Assembly: GCF_041296385.1 (NCBI RefSeq)
Contig: NW_027184062.1
Coordinates: 935,001 to 999,000, forward strand
Direction of reading: 5' to 3'
DNA: 64,000 nt
DNA from: Aphelocoma coerulescens
Taxonomy: Eukaryota; Chordata; Aves; Passeriformes; Corvidae
Below the pieces are notes generated by a model. It saw nothing but the letters and a program-made list of their open reading frames with translations. It did not search any database and was not told the origin of the DNA. Shown piece by piece: positions 59,501-64,000 of this stretch (position 1 is its first letter; every line of letters begins with the position of its first letter). A program made the translations under genes and the position numbers.

Positions 59501-62500
59501 CAGCAAGTGTCCTGGAGGTGCCAGTTGCCAGTATATGACTCCTAGGATGCTGTTGCGCTTCCAAAGTGTAAGAGGCTCAGAGAGCTGCCAGACACGATCC
59601 TCGAGCAGGAAAGGCAGATGTTTGGAGCTCCAGGGAATTCCCTGATGTCAGCAGTGGAGGAGCAGGATGAGGAAGATCTCGACGCTTGGGCTACTTGTGG
59701 CAAGAGTGTCCAAGGCTCCCAGTGCCTCCGTGGGAGCTGCAGGAGTGGAGTCAGAGGAAGGCCTTTGGACAGGACTCGCTGCTCCCTCAGAGCCATGGCT
59801 CTCAGCAGAACCGTCTCATTGCTGAGGATGCACCTGTCCAGGAAGAGCCTTGCAAAGGAGTAGGAGTCCAGCTCATTGCAGTAAGGGAATGGCTGAAGGA
59901 TGTTTCCCAGGAGCAACTATGCTGAAGGTGCCAGTTCCAGTCCATGGCTCGCAGGATGCTGCAGCACTGCCATAGGAGAAGGGGTTTGGCATGGTGCTAG
60001 AGAAGGTCCTCGAGCCGCAAAGGCAGGTCTTTGCAGCTCCAGGGAATACCCTGACGTCAGCAGTGGAGTAGCAGGATGAGGAAGATGTCCACGCTTGGGC
60101 TACTTGTGGCAAGAGCCTCCATCCTTGCCCTTGCCTGGGTGAGAGTTGCCGGAGCGCAGACGCAGGAAGGCCTTTGGACAGGTGCAAGGTAAGAATGATG
60201 CATGGTCGGCAGTCGTGGTGTAAACAGAAACATTTCTTGCAATCATCCCTACTGTTAGAGTAGTTTCACTTTCCGGTTTGAATAGCGTGAGCATGGAAAG
60301 CCAATAGTCTAAATGTTCAGATGTCTGGTACCCAATAGTAGACATGAACTCAAGTCTCTCATAGAAACATGAGGCTTTTTCCTTAAGCCAAATGCTGGGA
60401 GGGGAATTTCTTCTGCAAAACTACTGTGCTTCTGCTGCTTGTTCCATTTTAGAAAGTTTCCTCCCTTGGCCCTGCCTTGATTGAATAGTCCTTTCTCTTC
60501 TAACTAGAAGCTCCAGGTTTTCTTCTTACAAGTTGTCTTTGTTTTCTTTGTCCACAGACAGGGGTCCCTGTTTTCCCAGAGCCATGTCGATCATCAGAAG
60601 CTGCTTGTGGCTGCGGATGCAGATGGCCACGAAAGGCCTAGAAGTAAAATCTGCAGCAAGGTTGTGTGCAAGAAGATTTTCCCAGAGAAAAGCATCCTAG
60701 GAGCAGCAAGTGTCCTGGAGGTGCCAGTTGCCAGTATATGACTCCTAGGATGCTGTTGCGCTTCCAAAGTGTAAGAGGCTCAGAGAGCTGCCAGACACGA
60801 TCCTCGAGCAGGAAAGGCAGATGTTGGGAGCTCCAGGGAATTCCCTGATGTCAGCAGTGGAGGAGCAGGATGAGGAAGATCTCGACGCTTGGGCTACTTG
60901 TGGCAAGAGTGTCCAAGGCTCCCAGTGCCTCCGTGGGAGCTGCAGGACTGGTGACGGAGGAAGGCCTTTGGGCAGGACTGGCTGCTCCCTCAGAGCCGTG
61001 GCTCTCAGCAGAACCGTCTCATTGCTGAGGATGCACCTATCCAGGAAGAGCCTTGCAAAGGTGTAGGAGTCCAGCTCATTGCAGTAAGGGAATGGCTGAA
61101 TGATGTTTCCCAGGAGCAACTTTGCTGGAGGTGCCAGTTCCAGTCCGTGGCTCGCAGGATGCTGCAGCACTGCCATAGGAGAAGGGGTTTGGCATGGTGC
61201 TAGAGAAGATCCTCGAGCAGCAAAGGCAGGTGTTTGCACCTCCAGGGAATACCCTGACGTCAGCAGTGGAGTAGCAGGATGAGGAAGATGTCCACGCTTG
61301 GGCTACTTGTGGCAAGAGCCTCCATCCCTGCCCTTGCCTGGGTGAGAGTTGCCGGAGCGCAGATGGAGGAAGGCCTTTGGACAGGTGCAAGGTAAGAATG
61401 ATGCATGGTCGGCAGTCGTGGTGTAAACAGAAACATTTCTTGCAATCATCCCTTCTGTTAGAATAGTTTCACTTTCCGGTTTGAATAGCGTGAGCCTGGA
61501 AAGCCAATAGTCTAAATGTTCAGATGTCTGGTACCCAGTAGTAGACATGAACTCAAGTCTCTCATAGAAACATGAGGTTTTTTCCTTAAGCCAAGTGCTG
61601 GGAAGGGAATTTCTTCTGCAAAACTACTGTGCTTCTGCTGCTTGTTCCATTTTAGAAAGTTTCCTCCCTTGGCCCTGCCTTGATTGAATAGTCCTTTCTC
61701 TTCTAACTAGAAGCTCCAGGTTTTCTTCTTACAAGTTGTCTTTGTTTTCTTTGTCCACAGACAGGAGTCCCTGCTCTCCCAGAGCCATGTCGATCATCAG
61801 AAGCTTCTTGTGGCTGAGAATGCAGATGGCCACGAAAGGCCTAGAAGTAAAAACTGGAGCAATGTCGTGTCCAAGAAGATTTTCCCAGAGAAAAGCATCC
61901 TAGGAGCGGCAAGTGTCATGTAGCTGCCAGTTGCCAGTATATGACTCTCAGGATGCTGTGGCGCTGCCAAAGGCGAAGAGGATCAGAGAGCTGCCAGACA
62001 CGATCCTCCAGCAGGAAAGGCAGATTTTAGGAGCTCCAGGGAATTCCCTGACGTCAGCAGTGGAGGAGCAGGATGAGGAAGATGTCCACGCTTGGGCTAC
62101 TTGTGGCAAGAGTGTCCAAGGCTCCCAGTGCCTCCGTGGGAGCTGCAGGACTGGTGACGGAGGAAGGCCTTTGGGCAGGACTGGCTGCTCCCTCAGAGCC
62201 GTGGCTCTCAGCAGAACCGTCTCATTGCTGAGGATGCACCTATCCAGGAAGAGCCTTGCAAAGGTGTAGGAGTCCAGCTCATTGCAGTAAGGGAATGGCT
62301 GAAGGATGTTTCCCAGGAGCAACTATGCTGAAGGTGCCAGTTCCAGTCCATGGCTCGCAGGATGCTGCAGCACTGCCATAGGAGAAGGGGTTTGGCATGG
62401 TGCTAGAGAAGGTCCTCGAGCCGCAAAGGCAGGTGTTTGCAGCTCCAGGGAATACCCTGACGTCAGCAGTGGAGTAGCAGGATGAGGAAGATGTGCACGC

Positions 62501-64000
62501 TTGGGCTACTTGTGGCAAGAGCCTCTATCCCTGCCCTTGCCTGGGTGAGAGTTGCCAGAGCGCAGACGGAGGAAGGCCTTTGGACAGGTGCAAGGTAAGA
62601 ATGATGCATGGTCGGCAGTCGTGGTGCGAGCAGAAACATTTCTTGCAATCATCCTTACTGTTAGAGTAGTTTCACTTTCCGGTTTGAATAGCGTGAGCCT
62701 GGAAAGCCAATAGTCTAAATGTTCAGATGTCTGGTACGCAGTAGTAGACATGAACTCAAGTCTCTCATAGAAACATGAGGTTTTTTCCTTAAGCCAAGTG
62801 CTGGGAAGGGAATTTCTTCTGCAAAAGTACTGTGCTTCTGCTGCTTGTTCCATTTTAGAAAGTTTCCTCCCTTGGCCCTGCCTTGATTGAATAGTCCTTT
62901 CTCTTCTAACTAGAAGCTCCAGGTTTTCTTCGTACAAGTTGTCTTTGTTTTCTTTGTCCACAGACAGGGGTCCCTGCTCTCCCAGAGCCATGTCGATAAT
63001 CAGAACCTGCTTGTGGCTGAGAATGCAGATGGCCACGAAAGGCCTAGAAGTAAAAACTGGAGCAATGTCGTGTCCAAGAAGATTTTCCCAGAGAAAAGCA
63101 TCCTAGGAGCAGCAAGTGTCCTGGAGGTGCCAGTTGCCAGTATATGACTCCTAGGATGCTGTGGCGCTGCCAAAGGCGAAGAGGCTCAGAGAGCTGCCAG
63201 ACACGATCCTCGAGCAGGAAAGGCAGATTTTAGGAGCTCCAGGGAATTCCCTGACGTCAGCAGTGGAGGAGCAGGATGAGGAAGATGTCCACGCTTGGGC
63301 TACTTGTGGCAAGAGTGTCCAAGGCTCCCAGTGCCTCCGTGGGAGCTGCAGGAGTGGAGTCAGAGGAAGGCCTTTGGACAGGACTCGCTGCTCCCTCAGA
63401 GCCATGGCTCTCAGCAGAACCGTCTCATTGCTGAGGATGCACCTGTCCAGGAAGAGCATTGCAGAGGAGTAGGAGTCCAGCTCATTGCAGTAAGGGAATG
63501 GCTGAGGGATGTTTCCCAGGAGCAACTTTGCTGGAGGTGCCAGTTCCAGTCCATGGCTCGCAGGATGCTGCAGCACTGCCATAGGAGAAGGGGTTTTGCA
63601 TGGTGCTAGAGAAGATCCTCGAGCAGCAAAGGCAGGTGTTTGCAGCTCCAGGGAATACCCTGACGTCAGCAAGGAGTAGCAGGATGAGGAAGATGTCCAC
63701 GCTTGGGCTACTTGTGGCAAGAGCCTCCATCCCTGCCCTTGCCTGAGTGAGAGTTGCTGGAGCGCAGATGGAGGAAGGCCTTTGGACAGGTGCAAGGTAA
63801 GAATGATGCATGGTCGGCAGTCGTGGTGTAAACAGAAACATTTCTTGCAATCATCCTTACTGTTAGAGTAGTTTCACTTTCCGGTTTGAATAGCGTGAGC
63901 CTGGAAAGCCAATAGTCTAAATGTTCAGATGTCTGGTACCCAGTAGTAGACATGAACTCAAGTCTCTCATAGAAACATGAGGTTTTTTCCTTAAGCCAAG

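Larger units (their letters stand above)
35037..64000 (+). repeat. Tandem array of exon-intron units (macrosatellite-like)
   Basis: Twenty-six units run off the window. Each exon-like block starts after CCACAG with ACAGG (A/G)GT and ends GGTGCAAG before GTAAGAATGA. Blocks end at 35779, 36574, 37775, 38978, 40181, 41384, 42587, 43381, 44584, 45787, 46990, 47783, 48984, 50187, 51390, 52587, 53381, 54584, 55787, 56581, 57782, 58985, 60188, 61391, 62594 and 63796. They start at 36150, 36945, 38145, 39348, 40551, 41754, 42957, 43752, 44954, 46157, 47359, 48154, 49354, 50557, 51754, 52957, 53752, 54954, 56157, 56952, 58152, 59355, 60558, 61761 and 62964. Introns are about 369 bases. Frames such as SAVEEQDEEDVHAWATCGKS look protein-derived, but stops break every frame within a unit. 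Product unknown. Confidence 0.9.

Noticed and set aside
35037..64000. The 1.2 kb unit as the chicken W-chromosome EcoRI satellite
   Set aside because: Unit length and an EcoRI site fit, but the unit lacks the short A-run/T-run 21-base periodicity known for that satellite and has an exon-intron layout instead.
35037..64000. Regularly spaced repeats as a CRISPR-like array
   Set aside because: Units are over 400 bases, spacers are as conserved as repeats, and all other evidence is vertebrate.

Overview
The window reads as vertebrate nuclear DNA from a bird, probably a passerine. Four signs support this. Coding signal is split into short exons with GT-AG borders. Decayed CR1 LINE and retroviral LTR remnants are scattered throughout. 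There are HYDIN-like and ZDHHC-like exon relics. There are also two copies of a PIM-family kinase gene, a family known to be expanded in songbirds. Species and chromosome cannot be read from the sequence. Long near-identical inverted arms and tandem amplification would suit a sex chromosome, a microchromosome or another poorly assembled amplicon.

Region 1 (1-27702) is a large inverted repeat. Bases 1-10372 are the reverse complement of 17329-27702, with only scattered mismatches and one homopolymer length difference. The arms flank a 6956-base spacer (10373-17328). The left arm is cut by the window edge, so the true arm length is unknown. Each arm carries two things. One is a complete seven-exon gene predicted to encode a membrane-anchored PIM-like serine/threonine kinase of 691 residues. 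The other, on the opposite strand further out, is a HYDIN-like exon set broken by a shared frameshift and a shared nonsense codon. The two kinase genes are transcribed away from each other, with their 5' ends facing across the spacer. The spacer holds CR1 fragments, an endogenous retroviral pro-pol relic, a GC-rich patch, and a diverged relative of the repeat that fills region 3.

Region 2 (27703-35000) is a non-palindromic link. It holds an LTR-like sequence, a third copy of a 597-base module from the kinase-gene flank, a broken ankyrin exon of the ZDHHC13/17 type, two CpG-rich islands (one with a CTCF-like motif), two CR1 fragments, and AT-rich DNA ending in a TATA box.

Region 3 (about 35037-64000, running off the window) is a tandem array. 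Every unit has the layout of an exon plus an intron: a block of about 834 or 425 bases, then an intron of about 369 bases with the same GT donor and CCACAG acceptor. There are 26 donor sites, 21 long units and 5 short ones, arranged in larger duplicated blocks. The long exon is itself two homologous halves. No single reading frame stays open through a unit, so this may be a multi-exon non-coding transcript, a decayed gene amplicon or a macrosatellite. I do not recognise the family. Its only relative in the window lies at the inner edge of the kinase palindrome, which ties regions 1 and 3 together.
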